NCBI RefSeq assembly: GCF_010092985.1
Contig: NZ_CP048106.1
Coordinates: 992,001-1,056,000 of the forward strand
DNA: 64,000 bases
Direction of reading: 5' to 3'
Origin: Pontibacter pudoricolor
GTDB lineage: Bacteria; Bacteroidota; Bacteroidia; Cytophagales; Hymenobacteraceae
The notes below the pieces were generated by a model that saw only the letters and a program-made list of their open reading frames with translations, made no database searches and was not told the origin of the DNA. Shown here piece after piece: positions 26,058-35,612 of the stretch; position 1 is the stretch's first letter, and every line of letters begins with the position of its first letter. The position numbers and the translations under genes were made by a program.

Positions 26058-27524
26058 TTATAAAGTGATTTCTTTCCCCTGGTAAAAGTCCAGTACCTTA
26101 AGTTTAAAAGTATACTCGTATTTGGCTTGAATTAAATTTGATTGAGCTGTACGGTAGTTGTTCGTGATCACGAAGAAGTCCACGGTATTGATAACACCGC
26201 TGTTTAAACGAAGCTCTGCATTTTTATAACTCTTTTCCAAAGCCGTTACCTGTACTTTAGCTGCCGCATATTTACGCTGTGCCGCCAAAGCATCTACATA
26301 TGCCTGTTCTATAGTCTGGCGAAGTTGGTTTCGCTCTATATCGGCATTTATTTTTGCATTCAGCTGACCTAGTTTAGCACGCTGCACATTGTTACGAGCC
26401 AGGAAACCGTTGAAAATTGGAACTGTTAAGTTAAGGCTAACCTGTTTACCAATTGTATTTTGTAGTTGGTCAATAAATGGATAATCAGTTTCTAATAGTT
26501 TAGGCGTATAGTAAGTAAATAACTCAGGTTCACCATTGGGCCCTATCGGGTTAGTTATTAGTGAATTCTTAGAAAACTCCCCTGTTGGATCAAATAACCT
26601 TTGTTGACTATTATAAAAAGTATTTATTCCTGCACTTAGTGACAATCTTGGATAGTAAGCTCCACGAGCAACTGCTAATCCTTTATCTGCACTCATAACT
26701 CTAAAATCAGCAGCTTTTACTCCCGGTTGAGTTTGTATTGCAGCATCATATACTATAGTTGGCTCTACGAGTACAGGAAGTTGATCTGGTTCCGGTACTT
26801 CAGGTACAACTATAGCAAAATCACGCGCTTGATCACCCTCTAAATTAAGAAGTTGGATAAGTGACAAACGTGAAATGTCCCGTTGATTCTGAGCATTTAT
26901 AATATCCAGCTCATCTGTAGAAAGTTGTGACTCCAGATCCAAAACTGCTACTTCGGCAACACTACCTGCTTTGTAGAGAAGCCTGGTTCTATCTAGTTGT
27001 TTTTGCGTAGTACTACGCTGCAGTTCTGCAGTTTTTATAAGTTCTTCTGCAAACAGTACATTAAGATATGAAGTGATGATCTGAAGTGAGATGTCGTTTT
27101 GAATAGCCTGAACATCAAAATCGCTTGCTTGCAGATCATAACCACGCTGCTTGATCAGGTTAGTTTGCTGCAAGCCCATAAACAACGGTACCGAAGCATT
27201 AGCACTAACACCAAGGGAAGTATACTCATTTGTTCGTACCTCCTGAACAGTAGGGTCAACAGTTGTTCCTGAGCTAAATGTGCTTTGCGCAGATCCGTTT
27301 AAGCTCGGTAATCGGTCCAGTTTTGCTTGCTTTAAATCAATAGCATTCAGGTCGCGGCCTACGCGGGTTTGTTTTACCTGCAGGTTGTTTTTCTGAGCGT
27401 ATTCAATTGCCTCTGTCAGTGTCCAGCCGCCATTGCCGGGGTTGTCCTGGGCAAAGGCAGGCGTTGAGAACAATAAGGAGCCCAGCGCAACCGCTAAAAG
27501 CAGGTTCACAGATTTCTTCTTCAT
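26058..27524 (-). CDS. TolC family outer-membrane efflux protein
   Basis: A 488-residue protein with a signal peptide (MKKKSVNLLLAVALGSLLFS...) and the two internally repeated OEP domains. NLTVPIFNGFLARNNVQRAK is the typical conserved turn before the second alpha-helical hairpin, matched in the first half by ANASVPLFMGLQQTNLIKQR. It forms the outer-membrane channel that should work with the adjacent adaptor. It starts 21 bp after the sdaAB stop on the same strand. Confidence 0.92.
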   Translation of the reverse strand: MKKKSVNLLLAVALGSLLFSTPAFAQDNPGNGGWTLTEAIEYAQKNNLQVKQTRVGRDLNAIDLKQAKLDRLPSLNGSAQSTFSSGTTVDPTVQEVRTNEYTSLGVSANASVPLFMGLQQTNLIKQRGYDLQASDFDVQAIQNDISLQIITSYLNVLFAEELIKTAELQRSTTQKQLDRTRLLYKAGSVAEVAVLDLESQLSTDELDIINAQNQRDISRLSLIQLLNLEGDQARDFAIVVPEVPEPDQLPVLVEPTIVYDAAIQTQPGVKAADFRVMSADKGLAVARGAYYPRLSLSAGINTFYNSQQRLFDPTGEFSKNSLITNPIGPNGEPELFTYYTPKLLETDYPFIDQLQNTIGKQVSLNLTVPIFNGFLARNNVQRAKLGQLNAKINADIERNQLRQTIEQAYVDALAAQRKYAAAKVQVTALEKSYKNAELRLNSGVINTVDFFVITNNYRTAQSNLIQAKYEYTFKLKVLDFYQGKEITL

Positions 27525-27545
27525 AGTTTAGGTTTTAAGGGTCGG

Positions 27546-28223
27546 TTATAGATCAATGTTCGGAATATAGACCACGTGTTTCACCCAACTTAATTGTTTC
27601 AGGTATTCCAGGGTTATTGGTTTTATACCAGAGTCCATCTCTATAAACTGGCGGGCCATTTCATTCTTGCCTTTTCTGGATACGCTCATGGTTGCAATGT
27701 TGCAATCGTCGTGGGCTATAACGGAGGCTATAAAAGCGATACTACCTGTTTTATCTTCCGCATCAATAATAAGCGTATGCAGGTTAGCAGAGAAGCTGGC
27801 AGTAAAGCCATCTACTTCCACTATCTGTATCACACCACCACCGCGGCTCTGGCCAACAACCTCAACTTCGCGGCCCTGGGCTTTCAGGTTAAGCTTAATG
27901 GTATTCGGGTGCATGGTTGATGCATTGCCAACAGACTTGAACGTATATTTCAGGCCACGCTCTTTGGCATGGTCGAAGGCTTCTTTTATGCGTTTATCGT
28001 CGGTTTTAAAATCAAGCAGACCGGCAACTATAGCACGGTCGCTGCCGTGACCCTCGTAGGTGCGGGCAAAAGAATTATAAAACGTGATGATGGCTTCTTC
28101 GGGAGCGGCACCAAGTATGCGGATGGCAGCTCTGGCAATACGAACCACACCAGCTGTATGCGAGCTGGACGGACCGATCATAACGGGACCAATCATATCA
28201 AAAACACTACTTTTCTCGGCCAT
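27546..28223 (-). CDS. sdaAB: L-serine ammonia-lyase, iron-sulfur type, beta subunit
   Basis: A 225-residue beta subunit of the two-subunit L-serine dehydratase that converts serine to pyruvate and ammonia. GPVMIGPSSSHTAGVVRIAR near residue 11 is the SDH beta signature, and the last 75 residues form an ACT domain (TLIIDAEDKTGSIAFIASVI). The ATG at 28223 (MAEKSSVFDMIGP) fits the family start; the longer frame up to 28292 adds an unrelated segment. The alpha subunit (sdaAA) is not in the window. First gene of the sdaAB-tolC-hlyD-gpsA run. Confidence 0.92.
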   Translation of the reverse strand: MAEKSSVFDMIGPVMIGPSSSHTAGVVRIARAAIRILGAAPEEAIITFYNSFARTYEGHGSDRAIVAGLLDFKTDDKRIKEAFDHAKERGLKYTFKSVGNASTMHPNTIKLNLKAQGREVEVVGQSRGGGVIQIVEVDGFTASFSANLHTLIIDAEDKTGSIAFIASVIAHDDCNIATMSVSRKGKNEMARQFIEMDSGIKPITLEYLKQLSWVKHVVYIPNIDL

Positions 28224-28522
28224 AACAGGTAAGCGTATTAATAAAATATCGTGAAAACCAAATTTATGAATAAACTCCCAGTATTTCAGCAAGCAAACTA
28301 TAAATTAGGCATATTTCTACCAATCAGCTTTTTAGCTATACCAACAACACTGCCCGCTCTATAAAATCTTGCAAACAGGCTCTTAAACTATAGTTAGCAG
28401 TAGCCATTAAGGGCTCTGGTGTAGTTAAATTGTCATTCTCTGGCGTAAGATAAACTATAGGCAGTATAATATTTTAGAAATGCCATGTACCAAACTATAG
28501 TTTTTCTTACTTTGCACAGTAA
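28224..28522. other. Divergent promoter region with clustered palindromes
   Basis: About 300 bp between sdaAB and the tryptophan dioxygenase family gene. It holds two full AACTATAGTT palindromes (28386-28395, 28493-28502) and one AACTATAG (28453), the densest group of full palindromes in the window. TTACTTTG at 28509-28516 is a one-mismatch -7 element for the plus-strand gene. No coding frame. Confidence 0.55.
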
Positions 28523-29515
28523 ATGAGCATCTCATCAAACAAACCAACTATGGACTACAACTTTAAACCGGAAGTGCTTGAGCAACTAAAGCGGCTGGAA
28601 GAAAAGTATGTGCCTTTAGGCCAGGATCTGGCTGCCTACCTGGAAGGACTCTACCACACCGATTTTATTAACTACTGGGATTATATTCACCTGGATACGC
28701 TGCTAAGCCTGCAGAACCCACGCACCAATATTCCGGACGAAAAGATCTTTATCATGTACCACCAGATCACGGAGCTTTACTTTAAGCTTTGCCTGGAAGA
28801 GTACAGACAAATAGGTGAAGATAAAGCTATTACCGCCGAAATGTTAACCAGGCGCTTGAAGCGCATCAACCGCTATTTCGATAACCTGATAAACTCGTTT
28901 GATGTGATGGTAGATGGTATGGATCCGAAGCAGTTCCTGCAGTTCCGGATGGCGCTGATGCCGGCCAGTGGTTTTCAGTCTGCGCAGTACCGTTTAATTG
29001 AGATCGCGTCTACAGACCTACGTAATTTGGTGGCAAAAGACAAGCGCTCTGTGCTGGGATTACAGAGTACCCAGGAAGAAATGATTGGTTGCATTTACTG
29101 GAAAGAAGGTGCCACGGAAGTAGCATCGGGTGCTAAAACACTTACCCTGATCCGCTTCGAGGAGAAATATACCAAGCAGCTGATTGAGTTTGCAAAAGAA
29201 TACCAGGATAAAAACGTGTGGAGCGTGTATAAGCGCCTGCCGGAAGATGAACAGCAAAACGAGAAGCTGAAAAGACAAATGCGCGACCTGGACAGCAACG
29301 TGAACGTGAACTGGCCACTGATGCACTATAAATCAGCGGTGCGTTACCTGCAGCGCGACCCGGATGTGATTGCCGCAACAGGCGGAACGAACTGGATGAA
29401 ATACCTGCCTCCAAAATTCCAGAAACGTATTTTTTACCCGGAGCTATTCACGGAACAGGAAACCGAAGAATGGGGCAAAGGCTGGGTAGATAAAGTGCTG
29501 AATGGAGAAATTTAA
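28523..29515 (+). CDS. Tryptophan 2,3-dioxygenase family protein
   Basis: A 330-residue heme enzyme family that opens the indole ring of L-tryptophan to N-formylkynurenine. Family residues are visible: FIMYHQITELYFKLCLEE holds the distal-pocket His; QFLQFRMALMPASGFQSAQY holds the substrate-binding Arg; WPLMHYKSAVRYL probably holds the axial His; and AATGGTNWMKYL is the substrate loop. No other kynurenine pathway gene is adjacent. Starts at 28523 or 28550 (MDYNFKPEVLE) are both possible. Confidence 0.85.
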   Translation: MSISSNKPTMDYNFKPEVLEQLKRLEEKYVPLGQDLAAYLEGLYHTDFINYWDYIHLDTLLSLQNPRTNIPDEKIFIMYHQITELYFKLCLEEYRQIGEDKAITAEMLTRRLKRINRYFDNLINSFDVMVDGMDPKQFLQFRMALMPASGFQSAQYRLIEIASTDLRNLVAKDKRSVLGLQSTQEEMIGCIYWKEGATEVASGAKTLTLIRFEEKYTKQLIEFAKEYQDKNVWSVYKRLPEDEQQNEKLKRQMRDLDSNVNVNWPLMHYKSAVRYLQRDPDVIAATGGTNWMKYLPPKFQKRIFYPELFTEQETEEWGKGWVDKVLNGEI

Positions 29516-29531
29516 TTGTTGGAGGTTTAAT

Positions 29532-29606
29532 TGTCATTTCGAGCCAAAGCGAGAAATCTATTACTACCTATAGTTGAGATAGATCTCTCCTATCGTCGAG
29601 ATGACA
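29532..29606. repeat. 75-bp dispersed inverted repeat, copy 2
   Basis: TGTCATTTCGAGCCAAAGCG at the left and AGATCTCTCCTATCGTCGAG with ATGACA at the right; ends and right half match the copy at 19013-19086 closely. The centre carries a CTATAGTT motif. Confidence 0.8.
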
Positions 29607-29619
29607 AATATTATATAAA

Positions 29620-29659
29620 GGACCTCACAGTGTCTTCGCGATCTGTGAGGTCTTTTTTA
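29620..29659 (+). terminator. Terminator after the tryptophan dioxygenase family gene
   Basis: GACCTCACAG (29621-29630) pairs with CTGTGAGGTC (29643-29652), followed by TTTTTTATT. Confidence 0.88.
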
Positions 29660-29678
29660 TTATAAATTGAATTAGCAT

Positions 29679-29686
29679 TACCTTTG
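29679..29686 (+). promoter_or_regulatory. Putative -7 element of the FAD oxidoreductase gene
   Basis: TACCTTTG is an exact TAnnTTTG match about 100 bp before the ATG at 29786. The -33 region is T-rich but lacks a clear TTTG, so this is tentative. Confidence 0.35.
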
Positions 29687-29785
29687 TAGTGTTATCGTCA
29701 AACTATAGCTGGATGTATTTTTTAACCATTCAGCCATTTAGCAATTAATCAAAAAGTTTAAGGTTAACTACCTTACCTGACTTAC

Positions 29786-31363
29786 ATGAGAAAAAAAGAA
29801 CTGGAGCTGGTACTGGCTCCTGAAGTGGCATTTGATGCTGCTCAACTGGAACACGAATTACTTAAAAGCGCTAAGCTTAGCCCGGAAGACGTAAAATTCC
29901 TTCACCGCATAAAACGCTCGATAGATGCACGCGGTCGCCAGGTTTTGGTCCGTGTCAAAGCTGATCTGTACTTAGATAACCCTCCTGCTGAAATTATTTC
30001 CCCGGTTTATAGGTATGGCGATGTTTCGAAAGAGAAGGCTGTCATTATAGTTGGCGCAGGTCCAGCCGGTTTGTTTGCAGCCCTGCGTTGCATTGAGTTA
30101 GGTCTGAAACCTATAGTTCTTGAGCGTGGTAAAGATGTAAGAAGCCGTCGACGCGACCTGGCCGCAATCAATAAAGAACATATTGTAAACCCGGATTCCA
30201 ATTATTGCTTTGGCGAAGGTGGTGCCGGAACGTACTCTGACGGTAAATTATACACCCGTTCTAAAAAGCGTGGCGACCTGCTCCGTATCCTCCAGATATT
30301 TGTGCAGCATGGCGCTACCCCGGATATCCTTTTCGATGCGCACCCACACATTGGCACCAATAAACTACCCAAGATCATAGAAGCTCTCCGTGAAACGGTG
30401 CGGGAAGCCGGCGGCGAAGTGCTTTTTGATATGCGCGTGACCGATTTTATAGTTGAACGTGGCGAAATGAAAGGCGTTGTGACACAGGATGGCCAGGAAT
30501 ATATTGGCGAATCGGTGATTTTGGCGACAGGCCACAGTGCCCGCGACATTTTTGAAACGTTGCACGCATCAGGGGTAACTATAGAAGCCAAGCCTTTTGC
30601 CATGGGTGTGCGCGTGGAGCATCAGCAGAGCCTTATAGATAGCATTCAGTATAAATGCGACGACCGCGGACCTTATCTGCCTGCTTCGTCTTATGCCCTG
30701 GTGCAGCAAACGGTTTACAATAACAGGCAACGTGGTATTTTCTCGTTCTGTATGTGCCCGGGCGGATTTATTGTTCCGTCTGCAACGGCACCTGGCGAGG
30801 TGGTGGTTAACGGTATGTCGCCGAGTCGCCGCGATTCTAAATTTGCCAACTCGGGGATAGTAGTGGCTATTGAGCTGGAAGATATGGAGCTTGAAAAATA
30901 TGGTCCCTTTGCCGGTTTGCATATGCAGCAAGCCCTGGAACAGAAGGCGTGCCAGATGGCAGGTGGCACGCAGGTCGCTCCTGCCCAGTTGTTACAGGAT
31001 TTTACAAACGGTAAAGTAAGTAAATCTTTGCTCGAAACGTCGTACCAACCCGGCCTCGCATCTGTAGATATGAACGAACTGTTCTCTGAGGACATGGCGT
31101 ACCGTTTACGTGAAGGTTTTAAAGGTTTTGGTAATAAAATGCGTGGCTACCTGAGCAACGATGCCCAGATCGTTGGCGTGGAAAGCCGTACCTCTTCACC
31201 TGTCAGGATCCCGAGAGATAAGGAAACACTGGAACACGTAACGATAAAGAACCTGTACCCTTGTGGCGAAGGAGCAGGTTATGCGGGTGGTATCGTTTCT
31301 GCTGCCATGGATGGCGAGCGTTGCGCGGAAATGATCGCAGCCAAAGTAAAACGCGTGCTATAG
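29786..31363 (+). CDS. FAD-dependent dehydrogenase (COG2509-type)
   Basis: A 525-residue flavoprotein. An N-terminal domain of about 85 residues precedes the dinucleotide-binding motif IIVGAGPAGLFAALRCIELG, and LERGKDVRSRRRD follows. NYCFGEGGAGTYSDGKLYTR is the conserved FAD-contacting segment of this family, and the C-terminal GEGAGYAGGIVSAAMDGERC closes the FAD site. Members are annotated as uncharacterised FAD-dependent dehydrogenases; substrate unknown. Only 95 bp separate it from the CoA-binding protein gene. Confidence 0.88.
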   Translation: MRKKELELVLAPEVAFDAAQLEHELLKSAKLSPEDVKFLHRIKRSIDARGRQVLVRVKADLYLDNPPAEIISPVYRYGDVSKEKAVIIVGAGPAGLFAALRCIELGLKPIVLERGKDVRSRRRDLAAINKEHIVNPDSNYCFGEGGAGTYSDGKLYTRSKKRGDLLRILQIFVQHGATPDILFDAHPHIGTNKLPKIIEALRETVREAGGEVLFDMRVTDFIVERGEMKGVVTQDGQEYIGESVILATGHSARDIFETLHASGVTIEAKPFAMGVRVEHQQSLIDSIQYKCDDRGPYLPASSYALVQQTVYNNRQRGIFSFCMCPGGFIVPSATAPGEVVVNGMSPSRRDSKFANSGIVVAIELEDMELEKYGPFAGLHMQQALEQKACQMAGGTQVAPAQLLQDFTNGKVSKSLLETSYQPGLASVDMNELFSEDMAYRLREGFKGFGNKMRGYLSNDAQIVGVESRTSSPVRIPRDKETLEHVTIKNLYPCGEGAGYAGGIVSAAMDGERCAEMIAAKVKRVL

Positions 31364-31457
31364 TTTTGTACCGGCTTTAGAAAGAGTTGATTTAAAACTA
31401 AACTATAGAAGTAACTGTAAACTAACTATATACTTTGTTCTATTTAAAGTAATAACT

Positions 31458-31820
31458 ATGAAAAAGACAGTAGTGCTGGGAGCCTCGGATAATCCATCAC
31501 GCTATTCGTATAAAGCCATAAACCGACTTAAACAGCACGGGCACGAAGTGGTGCCGGTTGGTATTAAAAATGCGACGGTAGAAGGACTCCAGATAATTAC
31601 AGATAAAACCCAGAAGGTAGATAATGTTGATACGGTTACACTATACGTGGGTCCACAGAATCAACCCGTTTGGTACGACTACATTATAGGCCTTAAACCA
31701 AAACGCATTATTTTTAACCCGGGCACAGAAAACCGCGAATTAGAGCAACTGGCTGAAGATAATGGCATAGAAGCTTTACACCACTGCACCCTTGTTATGC
31801 TGGCCAGCAGCACCTACTAA
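31458..31820 (+). CDS. CoA-binding domain protein (YccU-like)
   Basis: A 120-residue single CoA-binding Rossmann domain: VVLGASDNPSRYSYKAINRL at the N-terminus and VPVGIKNATVEGL after strand 2, ending HHCTLVMLASSTY. It is the stand-alone version of the succinyl-CoA synthetase-like CoA-binding fold; function is not established. Confidence 0.85.
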   Translation: MKKTVVLGASDNPSRYSYKAINRLKQHGHEVVPVGIKNATVEGLQIITDKTQKVDNVDTVTLYVGPQNQPVWYDYIIGLKPKRIIFNPGTENRELEQLAEDNGIEALHHCTLVMLASSTY

Positions 31821-31915
31821 AATTTTTTCGGCTCAAACTATAACCTACCGAAAAAGGCATCCGTATAAATAAGTGTAAGTTAAGCAGATGGCATTAGTTG
31901 TCTTATGTTTAACAA

Positions 31916-31949
31916 AGAAAAAGGGATCTGATAAAGATCCCTTTTTTGT
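31916..31949. terminator. Bidirectional terminator
   Basis: AAAAAGGGATC (31918-31928) pairs with GATCCCTTTTT (31936-31946), with A and T runs on the two sides; it separates the convergent CoA-binding and SDR genes. Confidence 0.88.
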
Positions 31950-31959
31950 TTTCTATAGT

Positions 31960-32796
31960 TTAAAGCCTGCTTTCCGGCGTTTTCCTGTCTTCCTCCTGCA
32001 TTTCCTCCATCTGGTAACGCATTGTGGATGCAAGTGCGCTATCCGGCAATAAATTAGAGGCACCTGCCTGCACTTTATTCATCATCCCCGGAACTATACG
32101 CGACTCTCCTTTCATTAAAGCGGTATAACCATCTCTGGCAACGTCCTCCGGCGATGACATTGGTCCGTTTGCAGCCCGTGTATTTTCGGCTTCGGCACGT
32201 TTAAAGAAATAAGTATCACTAGGCCCCGGGCAAAGCGCTGTTACTGTTATGTTCTTGTCTTTCAATTCGTTTTGCAGCGCTTCTGTAAAGGAAAGTACGA
32301 AGGCTTTGGATGCAGCGTAAACCGACATCAGCGGCGACGGCATAAAGGAAACGATAGAGGCCACATTCAATATTTTTCCTTCGTCGCGTGCCACCATATC
32401 TTTCAGGAAAAGCTTGGTCAGGTGTACAACCGAGCTGATGTTAAGTTGGATGATCTCCAACTCCCGGATAAGATCTGTTTCATGGAAAAAACCATGTAAA
32501 CCGGCACCGGCATTGTTTACCAGCACATCCACCGTTATTCCTTTCTGCTTTAGCTGGTCATAAATCTCCTGCGGAGCCTCAGGTCGCGATAGATCTGATT
32601 GTACGATACAAACATGGTCTAACTGGTATTCGTCCTGCAAACTATAGCCGAGCTCTTTTAAGCGGTCTTCGCTGCGCGCCACCAGCACCAGGTTGTACTT
32701 GTCTTTGGCAAACTGCCTGGCAAATTCCATCCCGAAACCGTTGGATGCTCCCGTAATGAGTACGGTCTTCTGATTGTTACCTTCCATTGTTTTCAT
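31960..32796 (-). CDS. SDR family oxidoreductase (DltE/YqjQ-like)
   Basis: A 278-residue short-chain dehydrogenase. The cofactor motif LITGASNGFGMEFARQFAKD (TGxxxGxG) is at residues 14-33, NNAGAG at about residue 90, the catalytic Ser in NVASIVSF, and the active-site pair in YAASKAF. A C-terminal extension of about 40 residues (MRYQMEEMQEEDRKTPESRL) is Glu/Arg-rich. Substrate unknown. Stand-alone gene. Confidence 0.88.
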   Translation of the reverse strand: MKTMEGNNQKTVLITGASNGFGMEFARQFAKDKYNLVLVARSEDRLKELGYSLQDEYQLDHVCIVQSDLSRPEAPQEIYDQLKQKGITVDVLVNNAGAGLHGFFHETDLIRELEIIQLNISSVVHLTKLFLKDMVARDEGKILNVASIVSFMPSPLMSVYAASKAFVLSFTEALQNELKDKNITVTALCPGPSDTYFFKRAEAENTRAANGPMSSPEDVARDGYTALMKGESRIVPGMMNKVQAGASNLLPDSALASTMRYQMEEMQEEDRKTPESRL

Positions 32797-32942
32797 AGTT
32801 ATATTTTATACTCCCGGATAACGCATCTACCATTACCGGAAGTATAAGTTTACACCTACAACAAGCTGAAGGTTACTTCCTAACTATAAAGCCATTAGCA
32901 AACAGAGCAAAAGGCAACATTGACCAGGTAACCGGCTTAGAA

Positions 32943-35516
32943 CTAAACTTCGCGGCGAAGGACCTCTAATGGCGGCCTGCTTAATATTCCGCGACTGTTC
33001 AGAATGCCTATGATTACTGTAAGCAGCGTAATACCGATAAATACCGGAATAAGTGGCCACAATACAGGCACAAAACTTACTTCGAAGCTGAACACTGCCA
33101 GCGCCCAACTGGCAATTACTGCCAGCACCACACCTGTGCCAGAAGCCAAAGCGCCTAGCAGCAGGTATTCGAAAGCCGTGATAGTTAGTATCTGTTTACG
33201 ACTGGCACCTAAGGTACGCAGCAGCACACTTTCCTGCACCCTTTGGAATTTACTGATATTGACCGAGCCAATCAGCACCAGCAAACCCGTACTGATACTG
33301 AACAGGGCCATGAAACGGATCACAAAAGAGATTTTGCCCAGGATATCATCCAGCGTCTGCAGAATAAGGTCTAAGTCTATGGCAGAAACATTCGGGAAAT
33401 GCTGCACAAGCGCACGCTGAAAATCAGCTGATTGCTGGTCTGATTTGGTACGCGTCATCAGGATATAAAACTGTGGAGCGTCTTCCAGCACGCCTTTAGG
33501 GAAAAGCACCAGGAAGTTACTCTGTACACGGTTCCATTCGATTTCGCGGAGATGGGCCACACGTGTTTTCATTAAAGCACCCTGCACGTTAAATACCATC
33601 GTGTCGCCAAGCTTTACTTTAAGTCTTTCGGCATATCTGTCTTCTAACGAGATCGGTATAACTTCGGTGTCTGCAGATACTTCCCCTTTCCACTCCCCTT
33701 CAGCACTGGATTCAGAATCTATTAAGGTATCGCGGTAAGTTACGCGGTACTCACGGGTAAAAGCCCAGTCCGGGATTTCCAGAGTTGTATCCTTTCGCAC
33801 GTCGTTTCCGGTAAGGCCGTTCATTTCCTCGAGGCGCATGGTGACAACTGGTACTAATTGCTGCACCGGCAACCCTTCTTTTCTGACCATATCTACCACG
33901 CCCTGTTTCTGAGCAGTCTGAATATCGAATAAAACAAGATTAGGCTGATGTTCGCTGCCAGCTATGGCAACCTCTGAAATCAAAAGGCGCTGCATCAGCA
34001 CAAGTGTAGCAATTAGCGCTGTACCCAGACCAATAGAAACTGTCAGCAATAATGTTTGATTATTGGGTCTGTATAAGTTAGCAAGGCTCTGGCGCCATAC
34101 ATAGCCCCAGTTTACCGGGAAAAACCGTTTTACCAGCCACATCATGCCACGCGCCAGCAAGGCCAGCACTATAAATCCAACTACAACACCACCTGTAAAA
34201 GCCAGCGCCCGCAGCCAGGTACCTAACTGAAAATAGGCGAACACTAACACAAACAAAAGTATCAACCCATAAACGGCTAAACGCAACGGGTCTTTCTGGT
34301 TGGTAAGGTGCTCTACACTGGAGCGCAGGGTGATGATCGGGGAAACATTGCGTATAGTTAGCAACGGCAGCAGGGCAAATAAAACCGAAACCAGCACCCC
34401 AATCCCAATACCTTCAGCAATAGCTGCCCATGATACCGAAACAGTAACCTCTACGGGAAGGAAAGCCTGGAATAACTGCGGTAAGTACAACTGTATCAGG
34501 CTGCCAAGAATGGCTCCGATAACAGCACCTATCAATCCCATAGCCATTACCTGGAACAAGTAGATCAGAAAAGCCTGTTTGCCACTAACCCCGATGCAGC
34601 GCAGTACACCTATAGTTGCCAGCTTTTCACGGATGTACACATGCACGGCACTTGCCACACCCACGCAGCCCAACAGCAACGCCACAAACCCAACCAGCGC
34701 CAGGAAACTTGCCAGGTCGCTATACGCTTTACCGGTACTTTCCTGCCGGCTTTTTACGGTATCAAAGGCAATTCCCTCTTCGTCCAGGCGTGGCTCCAGT
34801 TTTTTAACCAGTTTGTCGGCGTCAGTTTTGGCAGGGAGTTTAAAGTAATGATAATAGCTGATGCGGCTGCCTTTCTGTAACAATCCGGTAGCTTCCAGGT
34901 ACTCTCTTGGGATGTAAACCGCAGGAGCTATAGTTGCCGTAACAGCCGATTGCCCCGGAATTTTGTGTAAAGCCCCTGCAATTTCAAACGTAAGATTGCC
35001 AACCCGGATAGAGTCGCCGGGTTTGGTATTGAATTGGAGCAGTAAGGTATTATCAACCAGCGCACGTCTGCCCTTCCGGAAGTTTCTGCTTGCCTCCTTA
35101 GGCTCGGTTTCGATAGCGCCATAGTACGGAAAGCCACCTTCGAGGGCACGAACTTGTACCAACCGGGTGCTTTGCGATGCATTGAAGAACACCATCGATA
35201 CAAAGCGCACTTCATCCGACCTGTCCCCGCCCACTGAAATTGAATCAATCAGGGTTTTAATCTCTCCTTCCGGTGGTTTATTGCCTGCCATTACCAGGTC
35301 TGCCCCGATCAATGACTTTGCCTGTTTGTCTATATCGGTACTCAGGTTATCGCTAAACGAATTGATAGCCACCAGCGCCGCAATACCAAGAACTATAGAG
35401 GAAATGAATAGCGCCAGTTTACCCCGGTTACGGCGGCTGTCGCGCCAGGCCATCAGCAGCAGCCAGCGCACGTTAAGCTTAGGTTTATCAGGAAGATGTA
35501 TATAGTTGTCAGACAC
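32943..35516 (-). CDS. ABC transporter permease, FtsX-like (YbbP type)
   Basis: An 857-residue membrane protein with the layout of YbbP: an N-terminal helix (LALFISSIVLGIAALVAINS), an extracytoplasmic MacB-like domain (about residues 60-250), three helices of an FtsX-type core (about 265-385), further helices near 405-460, a second periplasmic domain, and a second FtsX core at the C-terminus. It is downstream of the ATPase gene (79-bp gap) on the same strand, and the pair is divergent from a tesA-like gene. Substrate export is unproven for this family; a lipid or lipoprotein role is often proposed. Confidence 0.88.
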   Translation of the reverse strand: MSDNYIHLPDKPKLNVRWLLLMAWRDSRRNRGKLALFISSIVLGIAALVAINSFSDNLSTDIDKQAKSLIGADLVMAGNKPPEGEIKTLIDSISVGGDRSDEVRFVSMVFFNASQSTRLVQVRALEGGFPYYGAIETEPKEASRNFRKGRRALVDNTLLLQFNTKPGDSIRVGNLTFEIAGALHKIPGQSAVTATIAPAVYIPREYLEATGLLQKGSRISYYHYFKLPAKTDADKLVKKLEPRLDEEGIAFDTVKSRQESTGKAYSDLASFLALVGFVALLLGCVGVASAVHVYIREKLATIGVLRCIGVSGKQAFLIYLFQVMAMGLIGAVIGAILGSLIQLYLPQLFQAFLPVEVTVSVSWAAIAEGIGIGVLVSVLFALLPLLTIRNVSPIITLRSSVEHLTNQKDPLRLAVYGLILLFVLVFAYFQLGTWLRALAFTGGVVVGFIVLALLARGMMWLVKRFFPVNWGYVWRQSLANLYRPNNQTLLLTVSIGLGTALIATLVLMQRLLISEVAIAGSEHQPNLVLFDIQTAQKQGVVDMVRKEGLPVQQLVPVVTMRLEEMNGLTGNDVRKDTTLEIPDWAFTREYRVTYRDTLIDSESSAEGEWKGEVSADTEVIPISLEDRYAERLKVKLGDTMVFNVQGALMKTRVAHLREIEWNRVQSNFLVLFPKGVLEDAPQFYILMTRTKSDQQSADFQRALVQHFPNVSAIDLDLILQTLDDILGKISFVIRFMALFSISTGLLVLIGSVNISKFQRVQESVLLRTLGASRKQILTITAFEYLLLGALASGTGVVLAVIASWALAVFSFEVSFVPVLWPLIPVFIGITLLTVIIGILNSRGILSRPPLEVLRREV

Positions 35517-35522
35517 GCGGTT

Positions 35523-35612
35523 GTAATGATTAGTTAGTAATGATTAATGAATAATAAATGGGTTTTAATTCGAATAAGTTATTAGTTATTAGTCATTAGT
35601 CATTACTCATTA
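35523..35612. repeat. TAATGA-type low-complexity repeat, copy 1
   Basis: Runs of TAATGATTAGT, GATTAATGAATAATAA and ATTAGTCATTAGTCATTACTCATTA (shown in pieces) fill the gap between the ABC genes. Similar sequence recurs at 53347-53455. Opposite-strand words can form long AT-rich hairpins. Confidence 0.65.
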
